From assembly GCA_035776675.1 (NCBI GenBank), contig DASTWO010000067.1, positions 1 through 64,000 of the forward strand: a stretch of DNA of 64,000 bases, given 5' to 3'. The notes beneath the pieces are model-generated. The model was not told where the DNA came from and ran no database searches. It saw only the letters and a list, made by a program, of their open reading frames with translations. Made by a program: the position numbers and the translations under genes. Positions 1 to 9,454 of this stretch are shown here, in pieces. This stretch comes from DASSOY01 sp035776675 (GTDB taxonomy: Bacteria > Bacillota > Bacilli > Bacillales > DASSOY01). Numbering within the stretch: position 1 is the first letter of the stretch; each line of letters opens with the position of its first letter.

Positions 1-661
1 GGTTCATTGGAAGCTTCACGAGCGTTTGATTATAAAAGTTATGGTTGATCTCTAGGGAGATATCCTCCAGTTTGATTGTACGAGTGCCGCTAATGATTTG
101 CGGATCTACCAGGGTTATCGAATGCAATTTCCGAGTGAACCAGGTGTTGTGGAAGGCGTTGATCTCTTCAGGATCAATAACTATACTTCGGTAAAAATCT
201 CGGTTGTAAGCGTGCCCCTGAGACTTGTGGGAAAGGTGGACCTTGGACTTCAGCTTTCCTCCTTTCGGAGCGGTAAAGACAATCTTGGAAAAGGTGAAGA
301 CGGGGATATCCGATGGTTTCTCATCTGACCTGTGCATGTCGAGATGGTATTGAAGGTATACATTCCCGTTAGCGTAGTTCGGCGTTACCCAGACTCGGTC
401 AATTGTCAGGGTTCGATTAAGGTCTTGCAAAGGATACGTTCGGTCAATGAATGTCGTAAGGCCGTTTTGGTAGGCTAATTTCAATTGAGGGACGTGAAGG
501 GATTCTTCGGCCATTAATGCATCTATGTCCGGAACCTTGTTGAAAGTTTGCGGGTCGACCTCGAAATGGCTGTACCATTTGATCGTTCGGGTCACTCCGA
601 TAAACAAGATGAGTGCGGCAGTCACGGCCAGTATTTTTTTAATAGTTGGGTGTATACTCAT
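1..661 (-). CDS. Membrane-anchored protein of unknown function, C-terminus beyond window edge
   Basis: An open frame runs on the minus strand from an ATG at 661 to the left edge without a stop, so at least 220 residues are present and the C-terminus is missing. Residues about 8-24 form one hydrophobic segment (ILAVTAALILFIG) after a lysine-containing start, which suggests a type II membrane anchor or uncleaved signal. The rest is polar and rich in beta-type strands. The stretch LTIDRVWVTPNYANGNVYLQ is reminiscent of the extracytoplasmic parts of some Bacillus anti-sigma or DUF4179/DUF5643-type proteins, but this is a weak impression. An AGGGAG Shine-Dalgarno lies about 11 bases before the ATG. 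It is transcribed divergently from the penicillin-acylase gene. I do not recognise a function. Confidence 0.6.
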   Translation of the reverse strand, partial: MSIHPTIKKILAVTAALILFIGVTRTIKWYSHFEVDPQTFNKVPDIDALMAEESLHVPQLKLAYQNGLTTFIDRTYPLQDLNRTLTIDRVWVTPNYANGNVYLQYHLDMHRSDEKPSDIPVFTFSKIVFTAPKGGKLKSKVHLSHKSQGHAYNRDFYRSIVIDPEEINAFHNTWFTRKLHSITLVDPQIISGTRTIKLEDISLEINHNFYNQTLVKLPMN

Positions 662-796
662 TATGAGTGTGTCTCCCTCTAGAGCGTTAAGAGCGTTCAG
701 GCACTATCTTTCTATTATGCTAACACAGAATGAGGAAGGATTTGTATTTAAGAGTGTCGAATTTCTATATTGAAATGCACATATAGGGGGGGTTCT

Positions 797-3229
797 ATGA
801 GTTCACCGGTTTCGTTCCCGCAAAAGAGTGGTCCGCGATTATGGCCAGCAAGAAGACGATGGAAAGTGGTGCTGATTGTTTTGATTATCTTTCTGTTGTT
901 GATCGGTGCCGGCTTGGCCTATGGCTATTGGTCTCTGCAGAGAGATCTGCCGACTACGGAAGGAACGTTGACACTGTCTGGTTTGCGTCAGTCAGTGACG
1001 ATCTATCGGGACAAGAATGGCGTGCCTCACATTAAGGCGAAAAATATGCATGATTTGTTCATGGCACAGGGTTTCATCACGGCGCAGGCCAGAATGTTTC
1101 AAATGGACTTAAGTCGCCGACAGGCTTCAGGAACGTTAAGTGAGGTTGTGGGCGAAGCCACTGTTGAAAGGGATAAGCTATTTCGGACACTAGGGCTGCG
1201 AAGGTGGGCAAAGAAGTCACTCCCGATTTATTCAGAGCATGCACAGGATGTGCTTCAGTGGTACGCTGATGGTGTAAATGCCTACATAGGTCGTGCTGAA
1301 GAAATCGGAACGCTGCCGGTTGAATTTCGAATTCTCGGTTATGAGCCGGATCCGTGGTCACCTGTTGATTCACTGACAATCGGAAAATACATGGCTTATA
1401 CGCTTGGTGGACATTGGGAAGGACAGGCGTTTCGGTATTATTTAGTTGAGCACTTTCCTGAGAAAAAAGCAATGGCACTGTTCCCGTCATATCCAGATGA
1501 TGCGCCGACCATTCTTCAGGCGATTCGTGCCAATCCTCTTGATATTGAAAAAAGCTTCGCTTCGGTTGTTACACCAAATCCTTTCAATGGAAGCAATAAC
1601 TGGGTTGTTTCAGGCGAGAAAACAGCGTCGGGTAAGCCTTACCTGGCCAATGATCCGCATCTGGGGCTGGCAACGCCGTCAATATGGTATGAAACGAATT
1701 TGGTAACACCTGATGTTAATGTAAGCGGTGTCATATTTGCCGGTGTGCCGGGAATTATTGTCGGCCACAATCAGTATATCGCATGGGGCGTAACGAATGT
1801 TGGGCCGGACGTACAGGATTTGTACATTGAGAAGCGGAATCCGGACAACCCGCATGAGTTTCTGTACAAAGATGAGTGGTACAATGCAAAGGTTATTTCC
1901 GAGAATATCCGTGTAAAAGGTGGAAAGGTGATTCCGTTTGACGTAACGATTACTCGTCACGGGCCGATTGTCTCTGAATTTGCACATGATGATCATCCTG
2001 ACACGGCACTGGCAATGAAATGGACGGCCTTACAGCCGACTACGGAACTTCAAGCTGTTTTGAAGTTCATGAAAGCGAAGAACTGGGACGAGTTCAAAGA
2101 AGCACTTACTTATTTTCAGGTTCCCGCACAAAATTTCGTGTTTGCTTCAAAAAACGGGACTATTGCTTATCGCGCCAACGGGTTAATTCCGATTCGGAAA
2201 AATGGAGATAGCTTGTTGCCCGTCCCAGGGTGGACGGATAAATATGAATGGACAGGTTTTATCCCATGGAATGAACTGCCGACCGTAGTCAACCCTGATG
2301 AAGGCTTTATCGCGACGGCCAATAATAAAGTAACACCGGATGATTATCCTTATCATATATCCAACGTTTGGGCTGAGCCCTATCGAATCGAACGAATCCG
2401 CCATGTGTTGTCGAGCCAGGATACGTTTACCGTTAAAGATATGAAAGACTTGCAATTTGATCATGAAAATTTGCGGGCGAAAGAATTCTTGCCTGTTTTG
2501 TTACCGGAATTAATGAAGGCTGACGGTCATTTACGTGAAATTGATCAAAAGGTGATTGAGCTTCTAAAGAGTTGGATTCATGAAGATGATAAGGATTTGG
2601 CGGCTCCGCTTGTCTTTAATCTTTGGATGCGAAATTTCGATGATGTGTTGTTTGAAGAACAAATGGATAAAGAAATGATGGAATTATTTACGAACAAGAC
2701 GCAGGCAGTCGATCATATGATTCGCGAGGCGGCCAAAGGCGCAGCCGGCCCCTGGATGGAAGAAAACGGAGGGTTTTCTAAGGTGGCTTATGCGGCATTC
2801 AAACTGGCTGTAGACCGTGCGGTGAAGTTACAGGGTGATAATCCGGAAACGTGGCAATGGGGCGAATTTCATGAGGTTCCGTTTCACCATCCATTGTCAG
2901 CTGTCAAACCTTTAAATCTATTGTTTGACCCTGATTCGAACCCTGTAAGCGGAAGTTGTGTAACCGTCAATGCCACTTGTTGGGACACAAAAACAGGAGA
3001 AGTGGATCATGGTCCTGCCTGGCGTACGGTGATTGACATGGCAAGTCCGCAGGAAAGCTGGAATGTGGTGACACCAGGGCAATCCGGGCATGTTCTCAGC
3101 AAATGGTACGATGATCAGGTCAATGAATGGGTAAACGGACGCTATCATCTTACTTCAACAGTGGAGTCCGATTTCAGCAGAAATTCGGAACACCTTCTAT
3201 TAAAGCCCGGAAAAACGGCCGGGAATTGA
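797..3229 (+). CDS. Penicillin acylase family protein (Ntn-hydrolase)
   Basis: This 810-residue protein belongs to the penicillin/cephalosporin/AHL acylase family, which hydrolyses amide bonds and matures by autocatalytic cleavage. A hydrophobic segment at residues about 24-43 anchors or exports it. The alpha-chain part follows, with a typical R-D-x-x-G-V-P-H-I start near residue 72. The new N-terminal nucleophile of the beta chain is predicted at Ser266 in the motif FNGSNNWVV, followed by GKPYLANDPHL, both hallmarks of the family. The length fits single-chain precursors. The ATG at 797 is preferred because a G-rich ribosome binding site (785-792) precedes it, though the spacing is only 4 bases; an in-frame TTG lies at 770. 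The natural substrate (beta-lactam, N-acyl homoserine lactone or other amide) cannot be told from sequence. A hairpin terminator follows. Confidence 0.88.
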   Translation: MSSPVSFPQKSGPRLWPARRRWKVVLIVLIIFLLLIGAGLAYGYWSLQRDLPTTEGTLTLSGLRQSVTIYRDKNGVPHIKAKNMHDLFMAQGFITAQARMFQMDLSRRQASGTLSEVVGEATVERDKLFRTLGLRRWAKKSLPIYSEHAQDVLQWYADGVNAYIGRAEEIGTLPVEFRILGYEPDPWSPVDSLTIGKYMAYTLGGHWEGQAFRYYLVEHFPEKKAMALFPSYPDDAPTILQAIRANPLDIEKSFASVVTPNPFNGSNNWVVSGEKTASGKPYLANDPHLGLATPSIWYETNLVTPDVNVSGVIFAGVPGIIVGHNQYIAWGVTNVGPDVQDLYIEKRNPDNPHEFLYKDEWYNAKVISENIRVKGGKVIPFDVTITRHGPIVSEFAHDDHPDTALAMKWTALQPTTELQAVLKFMKAKNWDEFKEALTYFQVPAQNFVFASKNGTIAYRANGLIPIRKNGDSLLPVPGWTDKYEWTGFIPWNELPTVVNPDEGFIATANNKVTPDDYPYHISNVWAEPYRIERIRHVLSSQDTFTVKDMKDLQFDHENLRAKEFLPVLLPELMKADGHLREIDQKVIELLKSWIHEDDKDLAAPLVFNLWMRNFDDVLFEEQMDKEMMELFTNKTQAVDHMIREAAKGAAGPWMEENGGFSKVAYAAFKLAVDRAVKLQGDNPETWQWGEFHEVPFHHPLSAVKPLNLLFDPDSNPVSGSCVTVNATCWDTKTGEVDHGPAWRTVIDMASPQESWNVVTPGQSGHVLSKWYDDQVNEWVNGRYHLTSTVESDFSRNSEHLLLKPGKTAGN

Positions 3230-3240
3230 AAAGTGCATTA

Positions 3241-3285
3241 AAAAAAACGAGGCATCGGTCCGACAGACCGTTCCTCGTTTGCTTT
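3241..3285. terminator. Bidirectional terminator between the acylase gene and menA
   Basis: Stem AACGAGG...CCTCGTT with an inner GGTC/GACC pairing, an A-run on the left and T-rich sequence on the right. It can serve both convergent genes. Confidence 0.75.
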
Positions 3286-4228
3286 ATATCAAATGATCTA
3301 CGATCAGTCCCAATGTTAGCAACGCTCCAAAGAGCGTTTGCATTTGGGCAGTAGCCTTCATAGCGGGCATCATTTGGATCGAAATGGTTTTCCCTCTGAA
3401 TAGCCGCGTAGCCTGTATCGCTTTCGGGATGCTTGCCAACACAAAAAGCAGCCACGGCGAAGCGATTCCAAGAAGAATAAGAGCCGAAATCCATAAATAG
3501 GAGAAAATAAACATGGCACTGAGTAGAGTGATAGCTTTGGGCCGGCCAAGCAAAATCGCCAACGTTTGCCGCCCTTTATCTTTGTCTCCATCCAAGTCAC
3601 GAATGTTATTGGCAAGCAAGATTCCGCCGATCAACACAGCTATTGGAATAGAGATGAGAATGCTTTCCGGTGTGACCTTACCTGTTTGAATGAAAAAGGA
3701 AATGAGAACAATAATAAGTCCCATGAATAAACCGGATGTGAATTCGCCGAATGGCGTATAGGCGATTGGGTACGGGCCGCCTGTGTAGAAATAACCCGCC
3801 GCCATACAGATAAGTCCAATTGCCGCCAACCACCAACTGCTTTGGATGCAAATATAAATGCCGAGTAGTATGGCTGTGGCAAGGAACCCGAAAGCCAGCT
3901 TTAGAACGGTTTCAGCCCTGACTCCATCCCGTACAATGGTTCCGCCAATTCCCACAGAAGCTTCGGTATCAAGCCCGCGCTTGAAATCATAATACTCATT
4001 GAACATGTTGGTCGCCGCTTGTATGAGAAGTGATGCAACTAACATGGCCAAAAAAACGGGGAAGTCAACTGTACCGAAAGAGAGGGCAAGAGACGTACCG
4101 ACCAATACCGGGATAAAAGCGGCCGTTAAGGTATGAGGACGAAGTAACTTCCACCATATCCGCCAACCTTTATTCTTTTTCAGTTGATGATTCGTTGGAT
4201 CATAGTCAAGGCTTTGTGGGTCCGCCAT
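3284..4228 (-). CDS. menA: 1,4-dihydroxy-2-naphthoate polyprenyltransferase MenA
   Basis: UbiA-superfamily integral membrane prenyltransferase. It joins 1,4-dihydroxy-2-naphthoate to a polyprenyl diphosphate to give demethylmenaquinone. The two Asp-rich motifs that bind Mg-diphosphate are visible as NMFNEYYDFKRGLD near residue 83 and NNIRDLDGDKDKGRQ near residue 206, among about nine hydrophobic segments. The length (about 314 residues) is normal. Two ATGs lie 6 bases apart; the inner one at 4228 has the better spacing to the AGGGGAG site, while the outer one at 4234 would sit only 2-3 bases from it. The gene is divergent from menF, whose operon makes its aromatic substrate. Confidence 0.93.
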   Translation of the reverse strand: MADPQSLDYDPTNHQLKKNKGWRIWWKLLRPHTLTAAFIPVLVGTSLALSFGTVDFPVFLAMLVASLLIQAATNMFNEYYDFKRGLDTEASVGIGGTIVRDGVRAETVLKLAFGFLATAILLGIYICIQSSWWLAAIGLICMAAGYFYTGGPYPIAYTPFGEFTSGLFMGLIIVLISFFIQTGKVTPESILISIPIAVLIGGILLANNIRDLDGDKDKGRQTLAILLGRPKAITLLSAMFIFSYLWISALILLGIASPWLLFVLASIPKAIQATRLFRGKTISIQMMPAMKATAQMQTLFGALLTLGLIVDHLI

Positions 4229-4389
4229 TGTCATTTCTCCCCTCTGTATTCTTAAGACACAATTATAACATGATATCTGATCTAAGTTTATGGAATTGCT
4301 TCCGGGGTGTCAAATCCATTGTTTGTCATATTTATTCGGAATTGAGGGAGAATGAAAATTCAGCTTTCCTGTAGATTAGAAGGGTTTCG

Positions 4390-4419
4390 TTGACAGTCTA
4401 AAGCGCTGGGGTGTATATT
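4390..4419 (+). promoter_or_regulatory. Sigma-A type promoter for the menF operon
   Basis: TTGACA at 4390-4395 and TATATT at 4414-4419, with an 18-base spacer, about 60 bases before the menF GTG. Confidence 0.6.
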
Positions 4420-4478
4420 TTTATTGGACATGGGACCGGATATTTTCGGTCTTTTTTACGGACGAGGAGGGGAATTCG

Positions 4479-5876
4479 GTGACGGTCGTTAAGCAGCAGG
4501 AATTTCAACAGTTATTGGCAAGGGGTTTGGAACAGGCGCGCCAGGCTTCAGCCAATGTCCTAATAAGTCAATCGACACGTTGGCCATCCGTTGACCCTCT
4601 TTCATTTTTCGCTTGTGAAGGAAAGGATCGGTTTTTCTGGATGGATCCGGATGGAAAGACCGTTGTAGTCGGCCTGGGAGCTGCCTGGTATTTGCGTGCC
4701 CAAGGCGAAAAGCGATTTGAAAAAATAGAGAAGCAACGTAAAGATTTGTTAAACGACTGTATTATTGAAGCCGATTCGTCGATTCAGGCGGCGGGACCGT
4801 TATTCTTCGGTGGATTCTCATTTGATCCGGAAAAGAATAAAACGAATGTTTGGCATTCTTTCTCAGACGCAGAAATGATTCTGCCGACCTTTATGTTGAC
4901 GGTAAACGAAAGAGGCACCTGGTTAACAATCAATAAAGTAGTGGATCCCCATGAAGATCCGGAACAAGAAGGAAGAGATTTAATGGAAGAACGGGACCGG
5001 CTGTTGTTAGAATGCCAGAATCCCGTTCCGAATGATAAGAGAATGGCGTCACCATTTACAGTGACTGAGGTTTTGCCTGATCAGTGGAAGAATGCCGTTC
5101 GTGATGCGGCTTGGGAAATTCGTGAAGATTTGATTGAGAAGGTTGTGTTAAGCCGAGAATTACGGCTTACTGCCGAGCAACCTTTTTCTGCAGTACAGGT
5201 GTTGGAACGATTGCGCGAGGAACAGCCAAACAGTTTCCTGTTCGCGATTGAGCGAGAAGGCAGTTGTTTTCTCGGGGCTTCTCCTGAACGATTGGTGAAG
5301 CGGGATGGCAATGAATTGTTATCCTCATGTATTGCCGGTACGACCTCACGGGGCACAACTTTACCGGAAGATCGAGGATTAGGAGAACAGTTGTTGCATG
5401 ATAGGAAGAACCTTCATGAACATGAGGTTGTTGTCGATATGATCCGTGATGCCATGGAGAAGGTTTGTTCTTATGTTGATCTTCCAGACGGACCTTCCTT
5501 ATATAAAACGAAAAATGTTCAACATTTATATACGCCAGTTGTCGGAACGGCAACACAGAACACATCGATTTTGTCATTAGCGGGGCAGTTGCATCCGACT
5601 CCGGCTCTTGGCGGTTTTCCTCAGCAACAAGCTCTTGAGAAAATACGTGAAATCGAGCCTCATAATCGCGGGTGGTACGGGGCGCCAGTTGGTTGGGTTG
5701 ATTACAAAGGCGATGGTGATTTGGCCGTTGCCATTCGTTCGGGCGTTTTACAAGGGAAACAAGCTTCTTTGTTTGCGGGAAACGGGATCGTCGGAGATTC
5801 CGAACCTGAAAGTGAATACTTGGAAACCCAAATGAAATTTCGACCAATGTTGTCTGCGTTGGGAGGCAATTGCTGA
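4479..5876 (+). CDS. menF: Menaquinone-specific isochorismate synthase MenF
   Basis: Converts chorismate to isochorismate, the first step of menaquinone synthesis. The C-terminal chorismate-binding domain is evident from KVVLSRELRL, FLGASPERLVK, the CIAGTTSRG segment, an HEHEVVVDMI helix and TPALGGFPQQ near the end. The 465 residues fit the Bacillus enzyme. The start is a GTG preceded by GAGGAGGGG at 4464-4472 with a 6-base spacing. The stop overlaps the menD start (TGATG), so menF is the first gene of a tightly coupled menFDHB operon. A DhbC/EntC-type salicylate or siderophore enzyme would look similar, but the context fixes the role. Confidence 0.94.
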   Translation: MTVVKQQEFQQLLARGLEQARQASANVLISQSTRWPSVDPLSFFACEGKDRFFWMDPDGKTVVVGLGAAWYLRAQGEKRFEKIEKQRKDLLNDCIIEADSSIQAAGPLFFGGFSFDPEKNKTNVWHSFSDAEMILPTFMLTVNERGTWLTINKVVDPHEDPEQEGRDLMEERDRLLLECQNPVPNDKRMASPFTVTEVLPDQWKNAVRDAAWEIREDLIEKVVLSRELRLTAEQPFSAVQVLERLREEQPNSFLFAIEREGSCFLGASPERLVKRDGNELLSSCIAGTTSRGTTLPEDRGLGEQLLHDRKNLHEHEVVVDMIRDAMEKVCSYVDLPDGPSLYKTKNVQHLYTPVVGTATQNTSILSLAGQLHPTPALGGFPQQQALEKIREIEPHNRGWYGAPVGWVDYKGDGDLAVAIRSGVLQGKQASLFAGNGIVGDSEPESEYLETQMKFRPMLSALGGNC

Positions 5877-7612
5877 TGGCGGACGGAGAAGTACTCGGCG
5901 CGTACGTGGGCGCGTTCGTGGATGAGTTATCGAGAAGTGATGTCCATCATACTGTCATCTGCCCGGGGTCCCGTTCTACTCCCCTTGCGATGCTGATGGC
6001 GGAACATCCTGAACTGAAAGTGTGGATGCATGTGGACGAACGTTCGGCCGCATACTTTGCGTTGGGAATGGCGAAATCTCGAAGAGAACCTGTGGCTATT
6101 CTTTGTTCATCAGGCACAGCGGCGGCGAATTTCTTCCCGGCAATAGTTGAAGCTTATGAGTCACATGTCCCATTAATTGTGTTGACGGCTGATCGCCCTC
6201 ATGAATTGCGTGATGTAGGAGCCCCGCAGGCAATAGATCAACTGAAAATATACGGAAACTATGTGAAATGGTTCACGGAAATGGCTTTGCCTGAGTCCTC
6301 GGAAGAAATGCTTCGTTACGTGCGAACCGTTGCGGGGCGAGCTGCTGCAACAGCTCTGACCGTCCCCGGTGGCCCCGTTCATTTGAACTTTCCCTTTCGG
6401 GAGCCGCTTGTGCCGAATCTTTCTTCAGATTTGTGGGCTTCTGGTAGAGAACGTCACCGATATGTATCGGTTTCGGAAGGCAGAAGAAAGCCAGATCATG
6501 ACCTGATCAGAAAGTTTGCCGATGAGTTGAAAGGGATTGAGCAAGGGCTGATTGTTTGCGGACCACAGGATGATTCGGCTTTGCCGGAAGTCATTACTCG
6601 CTTAGCGGAAAAGTTACAATACCCGGTATTGGCCGATCCGTTGTCGCAATTGCGAAGCGGAACCTGTGATAAAAAATGGATTATTGATGGTTATGACGCC
6701 TTCTTGCGGGATGAGTCGGTAACAGAACGGTACGTGCCGAAGGTCATCCTTCGCTTTGGTGCTATGCCAGTGTCTAAGTCCTTTATGAAGTATGTCCGAA
6801 AACATCCGCAAAGCCGATTGATTGTGGTTGATGACAAGCGGTGGCGGGAGCCAACGCAGCTTGCTTCGGATAGGGTTGAAGCTGATCCGGTCTCTTTTTG
6901 TGAGGCCCTTATATGTGAAGTCAATCACAAACCTAATGATTGGGGAAAAGCCTGGTTTCGTTTGAATGAGGTTACAAAAGAGCAAGTTTTGACGCATGGA
7001 GTTGAAGATTCATTATCGGAAGGACAGGTCTTTGCTGAACTTCCTGAGTTAATGCCGCGACAATCCATTCTATTTGTCGGAAACAGCATGCCGGTGCGCG
7101 ATTTTGACACCTTTTTCATGAAAAATGATTTAGACATTTGTACAATGGCAAACCGTGGGGCGAATGGAATTGACGGCGTGGTCTCCAGTGCAATTGGAGC
7201 GAGCTCCCTGGGGGTTCCGCTTGTCCTTGTGATTGGTGATCTGTCGTTTTATCATGATTTGAACGGCCTTCTGGCGGCCAAACTTTATCGTTTGAATGTA
7301 ACGATTGTGGTTATTAATAATAATGGTGGCGGGATTTTCTCATTTTTGCCGCAAGCAAGGGAAACTGATCACTTTGAGGATCTTTTCGGGACGCCGACAG
7401 ATCTTGAATTTGGAAATGCAGTGGAGATGTACGGCGGTTCTTTCTGCTCGGTGGAAACCTGGCCGCAGTTTCGCGACGAGGTGAAACGCGGCGTCTCGTC
7501 TCAGGGATTGAACGTTGTTGAAGTTAGAACGAAACGCGATGAAAATACAAGATTGCACCATTCTATCTGGGAGCACGTATCGCGTGCTGTTGGTAAGGGA
7601 TTGATGGATTGA
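5876..7612 (+). CDS. menD: 2-succinyl-5-enolpyruvyl-6-hydroxy-3-cyclohexene-1-carboxylate synthase MenD
   Basis: Thiamine-diphosphate-dependent enzyme that adds 2-oxoglutarate-derived succinic semialdehyde to isochorismate. The N-terminal PGSRSTPLA motif is near residue 25. NSMPVRDFD is near residue 404, NRGANGIDG near 425, and the ThDP/Mg segment GDLSFYHDLNG...NNNGGGIF spans about 455-488. The length of 578 residues matches B. subtilis MenD. The ATG at 5876 overlaps the menF stop (TGATG) and lies 9 bases after GGGAGG; an in-frame TTG at 5870 is a less likely start. The stop likewise overlaps the menH ATG, so the three genes are translationally coupled. Confidence 0.95.
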   Translation: MADGEVLGAYVGAFVDELSRSDVHHTVICPGSRSTPLAMLMAEHPELKVWMHVDERSAAYFALGMAKSRREPVAILCSSGTAAANFFPAIVEAYESHVPLIVLTADRPHELRDVGAPQAIDQLKIYGNYVKWFTEMALPESSEEMLRYVRTVAGRAAATALTVPGGPVHLNFPFREPLVPNLSSDLWASGRERHRYVSVSEGRRKPDHDLIRKFADELKGIEQGLIVCGPQDDSALPEVITRLAEKLQYPVLADPLSQLRSGTCDKKWIIDGYDAFLRDESVTERYVPKVILRFGAMPVSKSFMKYVRKHPQSRLIVVDDKRWREPTQLASDRVEADPVSFCEALICEVNHKPNDWGKAWFRLNEVTKEQVLTHGVEDSLSEGQVFAELPELMPRQSILFVGNSMPVRDFDTFFMKNDLDICTMANRGANGIDGVVSSAIGASSLGVPLVLVIGDLSFYHDLNGLLAAKLYRLNVTIVVINNNGGGIFSFLPQARETDHFEDLFGTPTDLEFGNAVEMYGGSFCSVETWPQFRDEVKRGVSSQGLNVVEVRTKRDENTRLHHSIWEHVSRAVGKGLMD

Positions 7613-8424
7613 TGGACGTCTCGGTCAATGATATCCATATGCATATTGAAATGGCGGGAATCGGGCAGTCTATGGTTGTCCTGCACGGGTTTACCGGGTC
7701 CTCGTCAAATTGGCAGTCTTTTTTCCCGTCATGGAGCCGTGATTTGCAGGTTATTGCGCCAGATCTAATTGGCCACGGAAGATCTTCTGCACCAGAAGAT
7801 GCAGGACGCTATACTATGGACAAGGCGGCGGATGACCTCGCGGCACTCCTAGATCAATTGGAAGTTCAGAAGGCATATGTGTTGGGTTATTCAATGGGCG
7901 GACGCCTCGCGCTGACGTTTGCGATTCGTCATCCTGATCGTGTTTTGAGCTTATTGTTGGAGAGCAGCTCACCGGGATTAGAATCGGAACAGAAACGGAA
8001 GGAACGAATGGAGCGTGATGAGGCTTTGGCTGACCGGATTGAACAAATCGGGGTCGAGGCTTTTGTGAATGAGTGGGAGAAAGTACCACTCTTTGCGACA
8101 CAAAGCGCGGAAATTCGGAAACAGTTAAGGATCCAAAGATTGCAAAATCGGGAACGAGGGCTTGCAGGCAGTCTACGCGGCATGGGTACAGGGGCGCAGA
8201 GACCGCTTTGGCAGAAATTGAGCTCATTGGAAATGCCTGTGAAACTGGTTGTCGGTGAATGGGATCATAAGTTTTGCAGGATTGCGGAAGAGATGAATGA
8301 AAGGTTGCCAGACGGCGATATCGTAACCGTTCCGAATGCAGGACATACGATTCATGTGGAACAATCGCGATTTTTTGATAAAATAGTAGATGAATGGATC
8401 ATCAAAAATGAAAGGACTGAGTAA
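7612..8424 (+). CDS. menH: 2-succinyl-6-hydroxy-2,4-cyclohexadiene-1-carboxylate synthase MenH
   Basis: Alpha/beta-hydrolase that eliminates pyruvate from the MenD product. The oxyanion motif LHGFTGSSSNW lies near residues 24-34, the nucleophile elbow GYSMGG places Ser at about 94, and the catalytic His is in NAGHTIHVEQ near the C-terminus. The length is 270 residues. The ATG at 7612 shares bases with the menD stop (TGATG). It sits between menD and menB exactly as ytxM does in B. subtilis, which distinguishes it from generic hydrolases of the same fold. Confidence 0.92.
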   Translation: MDVSVNDIHMHIEMAGIGQSMVVLHGFTGSSSNWQSFFPSWSRDLQVIAPDLIGHGRSSAPEDAGRYTMDKAADDLAALLDQLEVQKAYVLGYSMGGRLALTFAIRHPDRVLSLLLESSSPGLESEQKRKERMERDEALADRIEQIGVEAFVNEWEKVPLFATQSAEIRKQLRIQRLQNRERGLAGSLRGMGTGAQRPLWQKLSSLEMPVKLVVGEWDHKFCRIAEEMNERLPDGDIVTVPNAGHTIHVEQSRFFDKIVDEWIIKNERTE

Positions 8425-8425
8425 C

Positions 8426-9247
8426 TTGCCAGTCGAATGGAAAAAAGCTCATACATACGACGAAATTGTATACGAAAAATGTGAAGAGGGCATTGCCAAA
8501 ATCACGATCAATCGTCCGGAAAAGCACAATGCGTTTACCCCGAGAACGATCGATGAAATGCTTGATGCATTTAGTGATGCCCGGAATGACGGCCGTGTCG
8601 GGGCGATTATTTTGACCGGTATGGGGGACAAGGCGTTTTGTTCCGGTGGAGATCAGATGGTCAGAGGTGACGGAGGTTATGTTGGTGATGATCAAATTCC
8701 TCGACTGAATTTGCTTGATCTTCAGCGTCTGATGCGTATTATACCCAAACCGATCATCGCGTCGGTTGCAGGTTACGCTATTGGTGGCGGTCACGGACTT
8801 CATGTTATTTCGGATTTAACGATAGCCGCGGACAATGCGATTTTCGGGCAAACCGAAAGCCGTGTAGGTAGTGTTGATGCCGGATATGGGCAGGGTTACC
8901 TTGCCGAAATCGTTGGCCAGAAAAAGGCTCGTGAAATCTATTACTTAAGCCGCCAATATAATGCGGAAGAGGCCGATAAGATGGGTCTTGTCAATAAGGT
9001 TGTACCGTTGAAGCAGTTAGAAGAGGAAACGATTCAATGGGCCCTTGACCTTGTGGCGAAAAGCCCGACGGCTCTGCGTCTGATGAAAGCGTCGTTTAAC
9101 GCTGATACGGATGGACTTGCCGGCCTGCAACAACTAGGTGGCGACTCCACGCTGCTTTACTATAGAACGGATGAGTCAAAAGAAGGGCGAGATGCTTTCA
9201 AGGAGAAACGCGAACCCGACTTTTCGAAATTCCCGCGATTCCCTTAA
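8426..9247 (+). CDS. menB: 1,4-dihydroxy-2-naphthoyl-CoA synthase MenB
   Basis: Crotonase-fold enzyme that cyclises O-succinylbenzoyl-CoA. Family signatures are clear: INRPEKHNAFTPRT, AFCSGGDQ, GDGGYVGDDQIPRLN, GYAIGGGHGLH, VGSVDAGYG and the near-invariant C-terminus EKREPDFSKFPRFP. I chose a TTG start at 8426, just after the menH stop, because it gives the N-terminus PVEWKKAHTYDEI, which aligns with the known Bacillus MenB start, and because AAGGACTGAG lies upstream at suitable spacing. Alternative ATGs at 8408 and 8390 would overlap menH. The product is 273 residues, the usual size. Confidence 0.95.
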   Translation: MPVEWKKAHTYDEIVYEKCEEGIAKITINRPEKHNAFTPRTIDEMLDAFSDARNDGRVGAIILTGMGDKAFCSGGDQMVRGDGGYVGDDQIPRLNLLDLQRLMRIIPKPIIASVAGYAIGGGHGLHVISDLTIAADNAIFGQTESRVGSVDAGYGQGYLAEIVGQKKAREIYYLSRQYNAEEADKMGLVNKVVPLKQLEEETIQWALDLVAKSPTALRLMKASFNADTDGLAGLQQLGGDSTLLYYRTDESKEGRDAFKEKREPDFSKFPRFP

Positions 9248-9262
9248 GAATAGAATGGTTGC

Positions 9263-9296
9263 ACGGCTTGATGAGATTTCATCATCAAGCCGTTTC
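9263..9296 (+). terminator. Strong hairpin between menB and menE
   Basis: A 12-bp stem ACGGCTTGATGA / TCATCAAGCCGT with a 7-base loop, followed by only a short T-containing stretch. It may terminate or attenuate, so menE could be partly uncoupled from menFDHB. Confidence 0.6.
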
Positions 9297-9325
9297 GTAT
9301 GTTGATTTTCAATTTGGCTGATTGA

Positions 9326-9419
9326 GGGGTTTCGTGCAATTAGGTATCATTTTCGTGCATTTATTTTATTTATCGTTCATTTATTTTCGAGTTTCGCGCA
9401 AATCAACTTTTGGACCGTT
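9326..9419. repeat. Degenerate short tandem intergenic repeat
   Basis: About four diverged units of roughly 20-23 bp with a core like TTTCGTGCAwTTATTTT lie between menB and menE. The last unit ends in CAACTTTTGGA, resembling a second array near 25.1 kb. Confidence 0.35.
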
Positions 9420-9454
9420 GTGCTGAAGGATTAGATCTAAGAAGGAGTTTGGAT

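Noticed and set aside
5167..5847. A 226-codon open frame antisense to menF
   Set aside because: It lies wholly inside a clear menF gene, has no domain I recognise and no ribosome binding site; a shadow frame.
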